Origin: a virus
IMG/VR virus record: IMGVR_UViG_3300009370_000043
Location: 1 to 51,695 of that record
Reading direction: 5' to 3' (one strand)
DNA: 51,695 nt
Positions within the stretch are counted from its first letter, which is position 1; every line of letters starts with the position of its first letter. The notes under the pieces were generated by a model. It was not told the DNA's origin. It worked only from the letters and a program-made list of their open reading frames with translations, and ran no database searches. A program made the translations under genes and the position numbers. This document shows, piece by piece, positions 41,180 through 50,600 of the stretch.

Positions 41180-41485
41180 ATGAAAAGAAACAAATCATTC
41201 AAACGTAGTAGAAAACCACGCATTAGAGGCTGTATTGTAGTTGAGGCTGATGAGTGCCGAGGTGACGCAGAAAAGATGGTGAGGAAATTTATAAAGAAGG
41301 TAAAGAGAGATGGAATTATTGATGAGTTCAAAGACAGAACATATTATAAGAAGCCTTCTGTGCTTAAAGGAATCAGAAAAGCCACCAGACAAAGATTGAT
41401 TGATAAGGTAAATAAGAAAAGACTAGAACTATTTACTCCGACTAATAAAAAAAGGTCGAACCCTAAAAGTGGGAGAAGAAAATAA
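41180..41485 (+). CDS. Probable ribosomal protein S21 (bS21) homologue
   Basis: 101 residues from ATG 41180 (GTG 41171, overlapping the previous stop, is possible). The core GCIVVEADECRGDAEKMVRK then FIKKVKRDGIIDEFKDRTYY, KKPSVLKGIRKATRQR follows the bS21 layout: acidic start, RxFxxxVxKxGIIxExRxxxxYxKPS, basic helix. It is very Lys/Arg-rich throughout. bS21 sits near the anti-Shine-Dalgarno on the 30S subunit, and phage copies are known. It could bias host ribosomes toward phage mRNA. Its place inside the head module is odd; a basic virion protein is the alternative. Confidence 0.6.
   Translation: MKRNKSFKRSRKPRIRGCIVVEADECRGDAEKMVRKFIKKVKRDGIIDEFKDRTYYKKPSVLKGIRKATRQRLIDKVNKKRLELFTPTNKKRSNPKSGRRK
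41428..41435 (+). promoter_or_regulatory. ACTATTTA motif inside upstream gene
   Basis: ACTATTTA lies within the 3' end of the S21-like gene, 49 bases before ATG 41485. It is placed like the intergenic copies relative to the next start. Confidence 0.4.
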
Positions 41486-41919
41486 TGGGAAGAAACTATT
41501 CATATGGCACTCCGGGTGTTTTAAATGTGGGTTCATATCAGGTGGCGGGACTACCCTACCTTTCTGGGTCAGAGGCGCTAGCGGCAAGTAACGAAGATAG
41601 ACACACTTTTGACCCTCTTGCTAAGTCCGTTACAGTTGTTAATCATGGAGCGCACGCACTGAGAGTTCACTTTGTGCCAACTGGTGCAATGAACACTCCT
41701 GCAACAACTCATCACTATATAACCGTATCAGGTGCAGCAGGGTTAGCCGCAGGTCATGCCTCCTCTGGAAGCAACTCAATTGTCCTAAATGGCAGAATGA
41801 AAGATTTATATATTTCACAACCAGGCGGCGGGACAACTCAATACGACATTTATGCTGAGTTGACAAATATTTCATCGGGTGAAATGACAACCGTTACTGG
41901 CTCAGGAATATCTGATTAA
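41485..41919 (+). CDS. Probable head decoration/structural protein
   Basis: 144 residues, small, beta-rich and Gly/Ser/Ala-rich (SVTVVNHGAHALRVHFVP, LYISQPGGGTTQYDIYAEL). It starts on the last base of the preceding stop (TAATG). Small beta proteins next to scaffold and capsid genes are often capsid-decorating proteins; that role is inferred from size, fold pattern and context. An ACTATTTA motif 49 bases upstream may drive it separately. Confidence 0.65.
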   Translation: MGRNYSYGTPGVLNVGSYQVAGLPYLSGSEALAASNEDRHTFDPLAKSVTVVNHGAHALRVHFVPTGAMNTPATTHHYITVSGAAGLAAGHASSGSNSIVLNGRMKDLYISQPGGGTTQYDIYAELTNISSGEMTTVTGSGISD

Positions 41920-41959
41920 CTTTACTTGAGAAACACTTGGTCGATTGAACACACAAATA

Positions 41960-41967
41960 ACTATATA
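41960..41967 (+). promoter_or_regulatory. ACTATATA motif (putative late promoter element)
   Basis: ACTATATA in the 84-base gap before the scaffold gene, 36 bases ahead of ATG 42004. Followed by AT-rich sequence and Shine-Dalgarno agggggaa. Confidence 0.5.
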
Positions 41968-42003
41968 TTTTGATGTATTTTCATTTTTAAAGGGGGAACT
42001 TTA

Positions 42004-43008
42004 ATGTCAAATATGCTGGATCAGGCAATCGTTGACGCCCAAGCACTTCGAGAAGCAGCTATCAAGAGTGCTGAAAAAGCGGTGGTTGAAAAATATGCCC
42101 CCGAAGTAAAACAAGCGATTCAGCAGCTTTTGGAACAGGATCCAGGCGAAGAGGAAATGGGTCTAGACCCCCTGGCAGGAGAAGAGGAAGAGGAAAGTCC
42201 GATCATGGCTGACGTCCCTATGTCCCACGACCCTGACCAAGCAGAAGAAGAAATAGTCGTTGTGGATCTTGATCAGATTATTGCTGCTGCCGAAGACGAC
42301 GCTGACGCAGGCGAAGAAGAATTTGAGCTTGGGCGGGATGATCTAGCTGCCGAGGTGGGTATTGACTTAGAAGAGCCCATCGCCGCAGCAAATAGAGATG
42401 ATGAAATCGAAATCAACGAAAATGAGTTGATGGATATGTTTAAAGAAATGCTTGTTGTTGACGTAGACGAGCAAGATATAAAAGTTGCCGAAGAGGCTGT
42501 TGAGGCTGAAAAGGAAGAAGAGGCTGAAGAAGAAGTTTTTGTAGCATCTGTCGCCGATGACGGAATGGATAAAAAAGACATAGAAGATGCAAGCAGAGAA
42601 ACAGCCCGCCTTCAGATGAAGAATGAGCAACTGACGAAACAAAACAAAGAATTAAAGAGCCTTATCATTAAGGTTAAAGATAGATTAGAAGAAGTTAACC
42701 TATCAAATGCTAGGTTACTATATGCGAATCGTGTTCTACAAGACACCTCCTTGAATGAGCAGCAAAAAACTAAAATTGCTGAGTTGGTCGGTGGCGCACG
42801 GTCGGTGGAAGAAGCGAAGATGGTCTTTGAGACCCTTCAAAAGACAATGGCGGGTAATTCTGGAAAGAAATCCACACAATCGTTGTCTGAAGCAGTATCA
42901 AGAAGATCTTCAGTTATTCTTAGTGGACGCCGCACGGAAGAAAACACCGACGGTAATCCGGTAGTAAATCGCTGGGCTACGCTCGCAGGTATAAACAATA
43001 AAAAATAA
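42004..43008 (+). CDS. gp22: Prohead core scaffolding protein (T4 gp22-like)
   Basis: 334 residues, extremely acidic between 45 and 185 (runs of Glu/Asp with Ala), then a coiled coil (ARLQMKNEQLTKQNKELKSL) and a basic C-terminus (SEAVSRRSSVILSGRR). A hydrophobic-acidic scaffold between protease and capsid genes is the T4 gp22 position and composition. T4 gp22 is cut into small peptides by gp21; several (I/L)-x-E sites are present here. Slightly longer than T4 gp22 (269 aa). Shine-Dalgarno agggggaa. Confidence 0.85.
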   Translation: MSNMLDQAIVDAQALREAAIKSAEKAVVEKYAPEVKQAIQQLLEQDPGEEEMGLDPLAGEEEEESPIMADVPMSHDPDQAEEEIVVVDLDQIIAAAEDDADAGEEEFELGRDDLAAEVGIDLEEPIAAANRDDEIEINENELMDMFKEMLVVDVDEQDIKVAEEAVEAEKEEEAEEEVFVASVADDGMDKKDIEDASRETARLQMKNEQLTKQNKELKSLIIKVKDRLEEVNLSNARLLYANRVLQDTSLNEQQKTKIAELVGGARSVEEAKMVFETLQKTMAGNSGKKSTQSLSEAVSRRSSVILSGRRTEENTDGNPVVNRWATLAGINNKK

Positions 43009-43025
43009 AAGGAGATTTTTTTATT

Positions 43026-44801
43026 ATGTCTATGATTGACACACTAACAGAAGGCATCAGACAACGCTCTCTTGCCAATGAAGGTGAAGCTCTACTCTCC
43101 AAGTGGGAGAAGACTGGTCTTCTTGAGGGACTTAGTGACCACAGCCGTGGTTACATGGCTCGCCTCTTGGAAAACCAGGCTGCTCAATTGCTCAAGGAGC
43201 AAACCACGATGCAAGCAGGAGATGTTGAAGGCTTTGCCTCAGTTGCTTTCCCAATCGTTCGCCGTGTTTTCGGTGGATTGTTGGCTCAGGACCTTGTTTC
43301 GGTCCAACCCATGAGTCTACCCAGTGGACTCATTTTCTTTATGGACTTCGTGTACAGTCCCGATAGCGCCACAGGCGACGCTGACCAAAGTGGTAGTGTC
43401 CACCGCCTCGGTGCTACTGGCGACGAATCCATTTACGGTCAAGGACGAGTCGGTCGTCAGATCATGAGCGGTGCCAATTTGGCTGACGCTGCTGGTCAGA
43501 AGAGCTTCTACGACCTTGGTAACGGATTTTCGAGCCCCACAGGTTCGATCACGGGTATTACCATCATTGCTTCGGGTACGTTCGGTGCGAACGAATCTTC
43601 GGCTGATGTTAAGACCCTTCGTCGTGACCCAGATCTGATCTCGGGTACTTCGACGTTCGTTATTGGTGAGTTCGACATTGCTAACAGCGATGGTGTGAAC
43701 ACTGACAACCTTGCTGCTCTCGTGGTTTCGGGTACCAATGGTGCTGGTAACCTTGGTGTCAAGGCTGTTGCAGATACTAACGGTGGCGGATACCACGCCC
43801 GCCGCTTGACCCAATTCTCGGGAACAAGAACCGACAGAATTCTTGTTGTGGGCGTTAGCCGCAACGCTTCGCTTTCATCGGTTCAGCTTTCTGAGTCCAT
43901 GGGTGGATTTACTGCTGGCGGTGCCTCCGTCGGTGGTATTGTGTACTTCCCGAAGACTGACGAATTTGTCGCCGCAGGCGATCCTTTCGGCGCTCTTGCA
44001 GGTAGTAACAGCAACCAAAGCTGGGGACTTGAAGCTAATCAGCAGATCCCAGAGATCGACATCAAGGTGGACAGCACCGCTGTCACAGCGGTCACCAAGA
44101 AGCTCAAGGCTAAATGGAGCCCCGAGCTTGCTCAGGACTTGAACGCTTATCACAACCTCGACGCTGAAGTTGAGTTGACAAGCATTCTTTCCGAGCAGAT
44201 CGCTCTTGAAATCGATCAAGAGATCCTTTCGGATCTGGTCGCTGGTGCATCCGCTGACACGCTTTACTGGAGCCGTCGCCCTGGTAAGTTCCTTAGCCGC
44301 AATGACGGTAGCGACCTTACCAACAGCTTGGCTCCGACCTTCACAGGTACGGTGAGCGAGTGGTACGAGACTCTTCTTGAGACCATTAATGATCTCAGTG
44401 CTCGTATGCACCGCAAGACGCTTCGTGGCGGCGCAAACTTCTTGGTTTGCTCTCCTGAAGTGGCTTCCCTCCTTGAGTTCACCAGTGGATTCAAGGCGAG
44501 CGTCAAGGCTGACGAAGACAAGGGCTCTTGGGGCGCTGTCAACGTTGGTAGCTTGAGTCGCAAGATGGATATCTATGTTGATCCTTACTTCATCCGGAAC
44601 GTGGTTCTGGTCGGACGTAAGGGAAGTAGCTTCCTTGAAAGCGGCTATGTGTACGCTCCGTATGTTCCGCTGCAAGTCACGCCGACCATTTTTGGTACAG
44701 AAGATTTCGTGCCCCGCAAGGGTGTCATGACTCGCTATGCCAAGAAGATGGTGCGTCCTGATATGTACGGGCTTGTTGTTGTCTATGATCTTAACGGTTA
44801 A
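43026..44801 (+). CDS. gp23: Major capsid protein precursor (T4 gp23-like)
   Basis: 591 residues (T4 gp23 is 521). The N-terminal propeptide ends in a probable cleavage site QLLKE|QTT (after Glu58). The mature start region VEGFASVAFPIVRRVFGGLL and the C-terminal block VTPTIFGTEDFVPRKGVMTR then YAKKMVRPDMYGLVVV are gp23 hallmarks. It builds the icosahedral shell. Codon choice (GGT, GCT, AAC, GAC, TTC, CGT/CGC) is strongly biased compared with flanking genes, as expected for the most abundant protein. A terminator follows the gene, as in T4. Confidence 0.95.
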   Translation: MSMIDTLTEGIRQRSLANEGEALLSKWEKTGLLEGLSDHSRGYMARLLENQAAQLLKEQTTMQAGDVEGFASVAFPIVRRVFGGLLAQDLVSVQPMSLPSGLIFFMDFVYSPDSATGDADQSGSVHRLGATGDESIYGQGRVGRQIMSGANLADAAGQKSFYDLGNGFSSPTGSITGITIIASGTFGANESSADVKTLRRDPDLISGTSTFVIGEFDIANSDGVNTDNLAALVVSGTNGAGNLGVKAVADTNGGGYHARRLTQFSGTRTDRILVVGVSRNASLSSVQLSESMGGFTAGGASVGGIVYFPKTDEFVAAGDPFGALAGSNSNQSWGLEANQQIPEIDIKVDSTAVTAVTKKLKAKWSPELAQDLNAYHNLDAEVELTSILSEQIALEIDQEILSDLVAGASADTLYWSRRPGKFLSRNDGSDLTNSLAPTFTGTVSEWYETLLETINDLSARMHRKTLRGGANFLVCSPEVASLLEFTSGFKASVKADEDKGSWGAVNVGSLSRKMDIYVDPYFIRNVVLVGRKGSSFLESGYVYAPYVPLQVTPTIFGTEDFVPRKGVMTRYAKKMVRPDMYGLVVVYDLNG

Positions 44802-44836
44802 TGTAAATTAACTAAAGACTGAATAACAGCGCAGTT

Positions 44837-44869
44837 AACCTCGTCCTTGTGGCGGGGTTTTCTGTTTTT
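44837..44869 (+). terminator. Intrinsic terminator after major capsid gene
   Basis: AACCTCG (44837-44843) pairs with CGGGGTT (44853-44859) as a 7-bp stem with one G-U pair and a 9-base loop, followed by a U-rich run (tttctgttttt). It isolates the capsid gene from the neck/tail unit, which has its own ACTATTTA motif at 44893. Confidence 0.75.
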
Positions 44870-44892
44870 ATATGCTAACTACATTGGACAAA

Positions 44893-44900
44893 ACTATTTA
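44893..44900 (+). promoter_or_regulatory. ACTATTTA motif (putative late promoter element)
   Basis: ACTATTTA between the capsid terminator and the neck gene (ATG 44942). Its position directly after a terminator makes a promoter role likely, since otherwise the neck genes would depend on read-through. Confidence 0.6.
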
Positions 44901-44941
44901 TTAAGACCAAGTGTCTTCATTTAAATTAAGAGGATTTTTTA

Positions 44942-46186
44942 ATGCCCGTTAATTTGTCGCCTAAGAGCCAAACGAGTGCCCTAATATTGACTTCGACAGG
45001 GAGTGCTACGCAGGTCGCAAGTGCTTTAGCTTACGGTATTTATAGTGGCAGCGCACACTTTGTTAGTGGTGCTGTAGATCAAGTTGCATATGTTTATAAT
45101 AAACTAGGCGGTAACATCCTTGACTTAGAAATTACAACAGACAATGTTTACAACGCTTACGAAGAAGCCTGCCTAGAATATTCGTATCTTATAAACACAC
45201 ATCAGGCAAAAAATGTATTATCAGACTTGATGGGTAACACCACAGGAACTTTCGACCAAGATGGTGAATTCACAGGGTCGTTTAGTACAAACGCCAACCT
45301 AAAATTCCCCAGGTTCCAGTTGGGGTATGCTACTCACATTGGCAGAGGGGCAAGTCTGCACGCAGGCGTGGGAGCAAGTCAAGCATTGTATTCAGCTTCC
45401 TTTTCTGCCTCAAGAGATGTTCAGGATTATGATTTGCAGGCTATTATTTATAGCGCATCTCTCACCTCAAGTCAACCCTTTTATAACAAAGTTGGTTCTG
45501 GGTCAGTAACGATTCACGAAGTTTATTATAAAACCCCGAGGGCAGCCTGGAGGTTTTTTGGTGGAACATCTGTTGGTACTGTCGGAAACCTGTCAACATA
45601 TGGAATGTATGCTGATGATGCAAACTTCCAAGTTGTCCCAGCATGGCAAAATGTTCTTCAAGCATATGCATATGAACAAGATATGAAAGTGAGAGCCTCT
45701 CATTATTCATTTGAGATTAACAATAATAGGCTTAGGATATTCCCAACGCCTGACGGCTTAAATCCGAGCAGTTTTTGGGTTAAGTTTAGGGTTGCCGAGG
45801 ACGCTTATGAAGAAGAGGCTGACAGGACTTATGGTGCCGATGGTGTGAATAATATGAACGCCTTGCCGTTTCCGAATATTCCTTATGAAAATATTAATAG
45901 CATTGGGAAACAGTGGATTAGAAGGTTTGCACTATCCCTATGTAAAGAAACTTTAGGACAAGTAAGGTCAAAACTTGCATCAATCCCCATACCGGGCAAT
46001 GACATAACCTTGAACGGAGCAGCCCTTATTTCGGAGGCAAAAGAAGAACAAAACGCATTGCGTGATGAGCTTAAAACTGTATTAGATGAATTGGTGTATG
46101 GTAAGTTAGCCGAGGGAGATGCGGCAATGCAAGATAGTATTAACAATGTATTTAAGAATATTCCTCACGGCATTTATGTGGGCTAG
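44942..46186 (+). CDS. gp13: Neck protein (T4 gp13-like)
   Basis: 414 residues. The C-terminal third carries a gp13-type pattern: IRRFALSLCKETLGQVRSKL then IPIPGNDITLNGAALISEAK and a helical tail (LRDELKTVLDELVYGKLAEG). The middle (VYYKTPRAAWRFFGGTSVGT) is beta-rich. In T4 gp13 and gp14 seal the filled head at the portal and accept the tail. It is longer than T4 gp13 (309 aa). In T4 these genes lie far upstream of gene 23; here they follow it. Confidence 0.75.
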   Translation: MPVNLSPKSQTSALILTSTGSATQVASALAYGIYSGSAHFVSGAVDQVAYVYNKLGGNILDLEITTDNVYNAYEEACLEYSYLINTHQAKNVLSDLMGNTTGTFDQDGEFTGSFSTNANLKFPRFQLGYATHIGRGASLHAGVGASQALYSASFSASRDVQDYDLQAIIYSASLTSSQPFYNKVGSGSVTIHEVYYKTPRAAWRFFGGTSVGTVGNLSTYGMYADDANFQVVPAWQNVLQAYAYEQDMKVRASHYSFEINNNRLRIFPTPDGLNPSSFWVKFRVAEDAYEEEADRTYGADGVNNMNALPFPNIPYENINSIGKQWIRRFALSLCKETLGQVRSKLASIPIPGNDITLNGAALISEAKEEQNALRDELKTVLDELVYGKLAEGDAAMQDSINNVFKNIPHGIYVG

Positions 46187-46190
46187 TTAG

Positions 46191-46704
46191 ATGTCTGATC
46201 GATCAAACAGGTGGACACAGCCAAGCACCCCACCACCGCCGCTTTTTGTTGGGCAGGCGGAAAGAAACTTTGTCAAACAAATCAGTGATGAGGTCATTGA
46301 AAAGATTGTTGGACAACAGGGTTTTGTACTATCCAATTGATATGGAAAGAACAAACTACCACCCCCTTTATGGAGAGGCAATTAATAAAACTTTCTTGCC
46401 CCCGGTTAGGGTATATGCATTGGTAGAGTATGTGGGCTCAGAAAGAGTCCAGCAAAAGTTTGGGTTCGACAATTTGTATAATATAAATGTTCACATGCAC
46501 AAGCGCCGATTAGCAGAAGATCAAGATTTGTTTGTGCGCCTTGGGGATTTTATGCAGTACGATGAGATGTATTTTGAAATTGTTGACGTATTTGAGCCTC
46601 GTTATATATTTGGTCAAGATAGTGCGTTTACTTCCACAGAGACTTCTGTTGAGGTAACTGCGGTTGGAAAGCAAGCAAGAAGGGGACTGTTTAATGCCAG
46701 TTAG
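46191..46704 (+). CDS. gp14: Neck protein (T4 gp14-like), requires +1 frameshift
   Basis: Two overlapping frames encode one protein. From ATG 46191, 49 residues (MSDRSNRWTQPSTPPPPLFV, ERNFVKQISDEVIEKIVGQQ) end at TGA 46338-46340. The family then continues in the +1 frame with VLYYPIDMERTNYHPLYGEA, FLPPVRVYALVEYVGS and FVRLGDFMQYDEMYFEIV to the stop at 46702-46704. The junction is at the GGGTTTT run (46319-46325), where one extra base breaks the frame. It could be programmed frameshifting, a real mutation, or a sequencing/assembly error. The product joins the head-closure complex. Confidence 0.7.
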
Positions 46705-47593
46705 AACTCAGCCACAGCAGGCGCAACTGTCTGCTTCGTACACCATAAAGTCTTCTACGATTGAGACAATTGATTATGCTTTGTATAATTTCATAAATGA
46801 TGAATTGAATATTTACGTCACAAGCAATAAAGGTTTCGAGAAGGTTCCGATTATATTTTCTATCCCCGAAAGAGCCCATCAAGTGAAAAACCTTAGAACA
46901 ACAAACGACCAAGAATTGCGACCAAACGGCAGAACATTAAACTACCCTATAATTTCAATTGCAAAGACCTCTGTGATGCAAAACCCAGCAAACAAGGCAA
47001 AATACGGAGTTCATATACCCCCTTATTTTGATTATTATAAGCGCAAAGCATCGATCCCGATTGCCAGACGCATAAAGCAGGATAAAACTGCAAATTTTGC
47101 TAATGCGAATGCTATCAGGAAGTCAGACGGAGGCATGAATGCAAACAGGCAGACTTTTCCTGGGGAAAATAAGAACATTGTTTACGAAACACTGATGATC
47201 CCGATGCCGACTTTCATAGAATGCACCTACACTGTGAGTGTTATAACAGAATACCAGCAACAGATGAATGAAGTGCTTTCCACTTTTCATACTTTGACTG
47301 GGGATCCATCTGTTTTTAAAATAAGCCACGAAAGAAATTCTTACGAAGCGTTTGTGGACCCCACCTACAATATAGATTTTAAGCCGGACGGAATTGACGT
47401 CAATGAAAGGACTTTTACCGCAGGAATTACGATTAAGGTATTGGGATACCTCATTGGTGCCCAAGACAACCAAGATACGCCTGTTATTGTCAAGCGTCAA
47501 AGTGCTGCAAAGATAAGGTTTTCGAGAGAAAGAACAATGCTCGGCGAGGAGCCAGACTTCCACGCCGACAGAAAAGATAAATTCAGGTCATAA
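46694..47593 (+). CDS. Tail completion/sheath stabiliser-like protein (T4 gp15 position)
   Basis: 299 residues from ATG 46694, overlapping the previous gene by 11 bases. N-terminus MPVRTQPQQAQLSASYTIKS, then TIDYALYNFINDELNIYVTS, KKVPI-type strand (GFEKVPIIFSIPERAHQVK), and PIARRIKQDKTANFANANAI. The order neck proteins, this gene, tail sheath matches T4 gp15, the tail terminator that caps the sheath. Assignment rests on gene order and general pattern rather than a diagnostic motif. Confidence 0.65.
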   Translation: MPVRTQPQQAQLSASYTIKSSTIETIDYALYNFINDELNIYVTSNKGFEKVPIIFSIPERAHQVKNLRTTNDQELRPNGRTLNYPIISIAKTSVMQNPANKAKYGVHIPPYFDYYKRKASIPIARRIKQDKTANFANANAIRKSDGGMNANRQTFPGENKNIVYETLMIPMPTFIECTYTVSVITEYQQQMNEVLSTFHTLTGDPSVFKISHERNSYEAFVDPTYNIDFKPDGIDVNERTFTAGITIKVLGYLIGAQDNQDTPVIVKRQSAAKIRFSRERTMLGEEPDFHADRKDKFRS

Positions 47594-47607
47594 ACTCAAA
47601 GGAGTTT
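47592..47607 (+). other. Short stem-loop after gp15-like gene
   Basis: AAACTC (47592-47597) and GAGTTT (47602-47607) form a 6-bp stem with loop aaag, starting at the stop codon. No clear U-run follows, so termination is doubtful. Confidence 0.3.
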
Positions 47608-47620
47608 GGCAGATTATCTT

Positions 47621-47628
47621 ACTATTTA
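47621..47628 (+). promoter_or_regulatory. ACTATTTA motif (putative late promoter element)
   Basis: ACTATTTA in the 100-base gap before the tail sheath gene (ATG 47694, Shine-Dalgarno gaggag). The rest of the gap holds a weak GCAAT/ATTGC inverted repeat and nothing else I can identify. Confidence 0.55.
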
Positions 47629-47693
47629 TTATTAGCAATCGCTCACGCACATTGCTTTAACCACGAGTTAATAACGAGGAGAACAAAGTTAAA

Positions 47694-50600
47694 ATGGCGG
47701 ATAATCCCACAAGTAAGTTTAAGTTTATTTCCCCAGGCGTCTTTGTTGACGAAATAGACAATAGCCAACTTCCTGCCGAGCCAGGACAAGTTGGACCAAT
47801 GGTTATAGGTAGAGCACGGAAGGGACCTGCAATGCAGCCCGTGACAGTTAGTTCCTTTTCTGAGTTCATTGACACTTTTGGCGAGCCTATTCCTGGCAAC
47901 GACGGTGAAGATGTTTGGCGCTACGGCAATACACTTGGACCAACCTATGCCGCCTATGCCGCTCAGGCTTGGCTAAAGAGCGCAACGTCTTTGACCTATA
48001 TGCGTACTGTCGGTGTGCAAGATCCTGACGCATCTTCCGCCGGCTATGCTGGATGGAAAGCAGGAACAATTAGCAGCACTCCTTCTGCCGGTGGTGCATG
48101 GGGACTTTTCCTCTGGCCCTCGGGAACCCTTCACACGGGTGCAGGGCAAGGTGCCGCCGTAACTGGTGCGTTGGCTGCAACGTTCTACTGCGAAGCAGGG
48201 CGAGTTCTTCTTTCGGGAACAAGAGCCGATGCTCAACTTACCGCATCTGCTTGCGAATTGTATAAGACAAACACCGATGGTGATGTTGATCTTATGATTT
48301 CGAAAGACGGAACATTTGCAAACCTCCAAAAAGTAACAATTAGCTTGAACCCAGCTAAGAACAACTTCGTTAGAAACGTTCTCAACACCAACCCGACCCT
48401 TACGAACGAAAATATCACACGTCGAAGCACAGCTTCTTCAAGTCAAGGTGGTAGATTCTGGCTTGGTGAAACCTATGAAAGAAGTTTGGTAGCAAAAAGC
48501 GCAACTTCCATCGGAGAGATGGTTGGCTCTGGCTCGTCGGGTGAAAATGTCACAACGACAACCGCTTGGGCTGCGATTTTGCCGCTCAGAAACCAAGAGA
48601 CCATTACAGAAGTAGGAAATGACTTCCAGTTTGAGGCTCAGAAATCAACAACAGGTTGGTACTTCTGCCAAGATACGAATCAGGGAATCGCCTCAGCATC
48701 TTACGACGCCACCTTACAACAAAAGTTGTTTAGGTTTGAGGCTTTGACTCCTGGCGACTGGGCACAGAGAGAAATAAAGATTTCAATTCAAGATATAAAG
48801 GCACCGCAAGGTAACTTTGAAAAGTATGGAACCTTTAGTGTTATTGTTCGCAAGTTGTCCGATAACGATAACCGCCAGGTCGTTTTGGAAAGATACGACC
48901 AACTCAATCTTAATCCCGCTTCTCCAAACTATATCGCCGCACAGATTGGTGATAGGTTTAAAGAATATGATTCGACAGAGAAGCGTAATAGAGAGTACGG
49001 ACAATACGCCAACCGCTCGAAATACATTCGTGTCGTCATGGACGACGATGTTGAGGCCGGCGTTACAGATCCGCAGCTTCTGCCCTTCGGTGTTTTGGGT
49101 CCCTTGACCTACCGCTCCGTTTCGATCTTGAGTGCATCAAGCGGTCTTGTTAGCGTCTCAGGTACAGGTAACGGTGTTATTGGTACCGCCGCCCTCAGTG
49201 CCTCTCGTGGCGCAGTAGCCAGCCTGATCGATGGCGGTGACACAGACCGTTTCGGAGTCCAGGGGGGCTACCAGAAAGAATCCGGTGCCGATAGCGCAAC
49301 TGCTGGACCCGGACTTCTTGCCGGTCTCGGCGGACAGGGCGGATTAACCGCTTCGGTCGTATTCCCCACTGTCCCTCTTCGTAAGAAAGACGACTGGGGA
49401 TCTCCCAAGAACCTCAAGAAGACTTACTGGGGTGCTTGGACCGGGCGAACCAACTCGGACACTCAGTTTAATGATCAGCTTCATGACTGCTTGAGACCCC
49501 GCCTGAAAGGACTTCAGTCTTCTCCGGCCGGAACGTCTCATGATCTCAAGGATAGTCCAACTCAAAGCAGGGCATCGCAAGATCCGCTTGTGATTGCATG
49601 GCACTTTACTATTGACGATATTTCTGGCTCGGTAGCAGAAGGATATCAGTTTGTTTCGGGATCACGCCAAGCTGCACCAGGCTCTTCCAACGGGCAGAGT
49701 GTTTCGGCGGCAAGCTCTTCTTTTTCGGGCGCTTTGGACGCAGGTTTGGATAGGTTCACTACACTGCTTCATGGCGGCTTTGAAGGGTTTGACGTCACAG
49801 AAAAAGACCCCTTCCGTCAGAGTAACTTCAGTACGGCAACAAACGAAAAGACCTCTTATCCGTTGCACACGCTCAAGAGAGCGATCAACATTGTTTCCGA
49901 TTCGGAAGACTCTCAGTACAACCTTATCACGCTGCCAGGGATTGTGCAAACAAATGTGACTGACCATCTTTTGGATGTTGCTGAAGAGCGTGGTGATGCA
50001 CTTGCCATCATAGATATTGATAAGATTTATGACGCAGAAACAGAAAACACCAAGAGCGTCTCTGGTAGAAACGCTTACACGATTAAGCAAGCAACTGACG
50101 CTCTAAGTGATAGAGAGATCAACAACAGCTACGGTGCAACGTATGCTCCGTGGGTACTGGTGAGGGATACGGTCAACAATAGAAGAATCTGGATGCCGCC
50201 TTCGGTTGCAGCCCTTGGGGTTCTTGCTAATACTGATAAAACTTCTTACCCCTGGTTTGCTCCAGCAGGATTCACTCGTGGTGGATTGAGCGAGGGTGCC
50301 GCCGGCTTGCCGATCTTGGATGTGTCCAAGAAGCTGACGCAAGACGACAGAGACAGGTTGTATGAAAACAATATTAACCCAATTGCCAAGTTCCCTGCTG
50401 AAGGTATTGTAGTCTTCGGACAAAAAACACTACAGCAGACCCGCTCGGCACTTGATAGGATTAATGTTCGTCGCTTGATGATCTTCCTCAAGCGTGAAAT
50501 ATCGTTTATCGCCTCTAGGCTCTTGTTCGATGTTAATGCTCAGGTGACTTGGGATAGGTTCACGTCTCAGGCAAACGTGGTCCTCAACAATGTGAAGTCT

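Noticed and set aside
43875-44675. 266-codon open frame on the - strand inside the major capsid gene
   Set aside because: It is the complement of a strongly codon-biased gene, whose bias suppresses antisense stops; no ribosome site or protein-like composition was seen.
44802-44941. tRNA or other RNA gene in the longest gap
   Set aside because: The only structure is the terminator hairpin followed by an ACTATTTA motif; no cloverleaf arms or T-loop sequence could be found.
46246-46704. A stand-alone gene starting at TTG 46246 for the gp14-like C-terminal part
   Set aside because: The N-terminal part of the family is in the other frame from ATG 46191; residues between 46246 and the shift point in this frame do not resemble the family.
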